NCBI RefSeq assembly: GCF_020531845.1 | Contig: NZ_JAJAVF010000001.1 | Coordinates: 124,001-188,000, forward strand | From: Methylobacillus methanolivorans | Lineage (GTDB): Bacteria > Pseudomonadota > Gammaproteobacteria > Burkholderiales > Methylophilaceae | Length of the DNA: 64,000 nucleotides | Direction of reading: 5' to 3' | In this document: in pieces, positions 63,747-64,000 of the stretch | Layout: the number at the start of each line of letters is the position of its first letter | How positions within the stretch are numbered: position 1 is the stretch's first letter | The notes under the pieces: generated by a model | What the model saw: only the letters and a program-made list of their open reading frames with translations | Database searches by the model: none | What the model was told of the DNA's origin: nothing | Position numbers and translations under genes: made by a program

Positions 63747-64000
63747 ATGAAAACATTGTTATTAGTGGACGGTTCGTCCTACCTCTATCGCGCCTTCCAT
63801 GCCATGCCAGACCTGCGTAACAAGGCTGGCGAGCCCACCGGCGCCATTCAGGGCGTACTTAACATGCTGCGCCGCCTGCATAAAGACTACCCAGCCGATT
63901 ATAGCGCTTGTGTATTTGATGCCAAAGGCAAAACTTTCCGCGACGATATCTACCAAGAATACAAGGCCAATCGTGCTTCCATGCCGGATGACCTGCGCCT
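63747..64000 (+). CDS. polA: DNA polymerase I, N-terminal part (runs off right edge)
   Basis: 85 codons from the ATG at 63747. The opening [25 protein letters not shown] and the later [28 protein letters not shown] are those of the 5'-3' exonuclease domain, with metal-binding Asp residues in VDGSS and VFDAKG. The polymerase domain lies beyond the window. Confidence 0.96.
   Translation, partial: MKTLLLVDGSSYLYRAFHAMPDLRNKAGEPTGAIQGVLNMLRRLHKDYPADYSACVFDAKGKTFRDDIYQEYKANRASMPDDLR

Overview
The window reads as chromosomal DNA of a betaproteobacterium of moderate GC (a little over half G+C by eye). The best guess is the Methylophilaceae (Methylobacillus-like). This is inferred from a DUF2782 gene and thrB beside polA, a BPSS1780-type membrane protein, Coq7-type ubiquinone synthesis and the general flavour of the proteins. 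No rRNA, tRNA, IS element or CRISPR array was seen. Two genes run off the edges: proS on the left and polA on the right.

Layout. 1-8.1 kb: proS, two small unknown genes, a LemA/TPM-domain cluster, then a leftward run of uracil-DNA glycosylase, rimI, tsaB and a DinG/YoaA-type helicase. 8.1-13.17 kb: a small chromosomal integron. Its integrase gene is dead, carrying a frameshift, an amber codon and a catalytic Arg-to-Cys change. Four cassettes follow, and their ends can be placed to the base because each cassette's left end is complementary to the R'' box of its own attC. 13.2-29.3 kb: Anbu peptidase, tas-type aldo-keto reductase, an acetyltransferase, a chemotaxis receptor, ldhA, a TetR/SDR divergent pair with twin operators, rlhA, an HPPD-like protein, and a transglutaminase / alpha-E / circularly permuted ATP-grasp operon. 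That operon is preceded by what looks like an NtrC site and a sigma-54 promoter.

29.4-45.4 kb: a UbiB-family kinase, an NlpC/P60 hydrolase, a Fur-type operon (unknown gene, sodA, ZIP transporter), a degenerate EAL protein, a SelW-like protein, a C-terminal processing protease, coq7, a TonB-dependent receptor behind a Fur box, a VOC protein, OsmC, an FKBP lipoprotein, dacB and bioA. 46.3-52.5 kb: a tripartite RND efflux operon followed by a small exported protein. 52.6-57.9 kb: an ArsR-type repressor divergent from an old-yellow-enzyme gene across a perfect 40-bp palindromic operator, an LRR-kinase fusion, and groESL under a sigma-32 promoter plus a perfect CIRCE element. 58.06-58.19 kb: a likely unannotated small RNA on the minus strand, with chained hairpins whose loops carry C-rich (UCCC) motifs and an intrinsic terminator. 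58.4-64 kb: uvrD, a membrane protein, thrB, a DUF2782 protein, a LOG-family protein and polA.

The most original content is the frozen integron with its four unknown cassettes, the putative nitrogen-controlled peptide-modification operon, and the candidate C-rich-loop small RNA.
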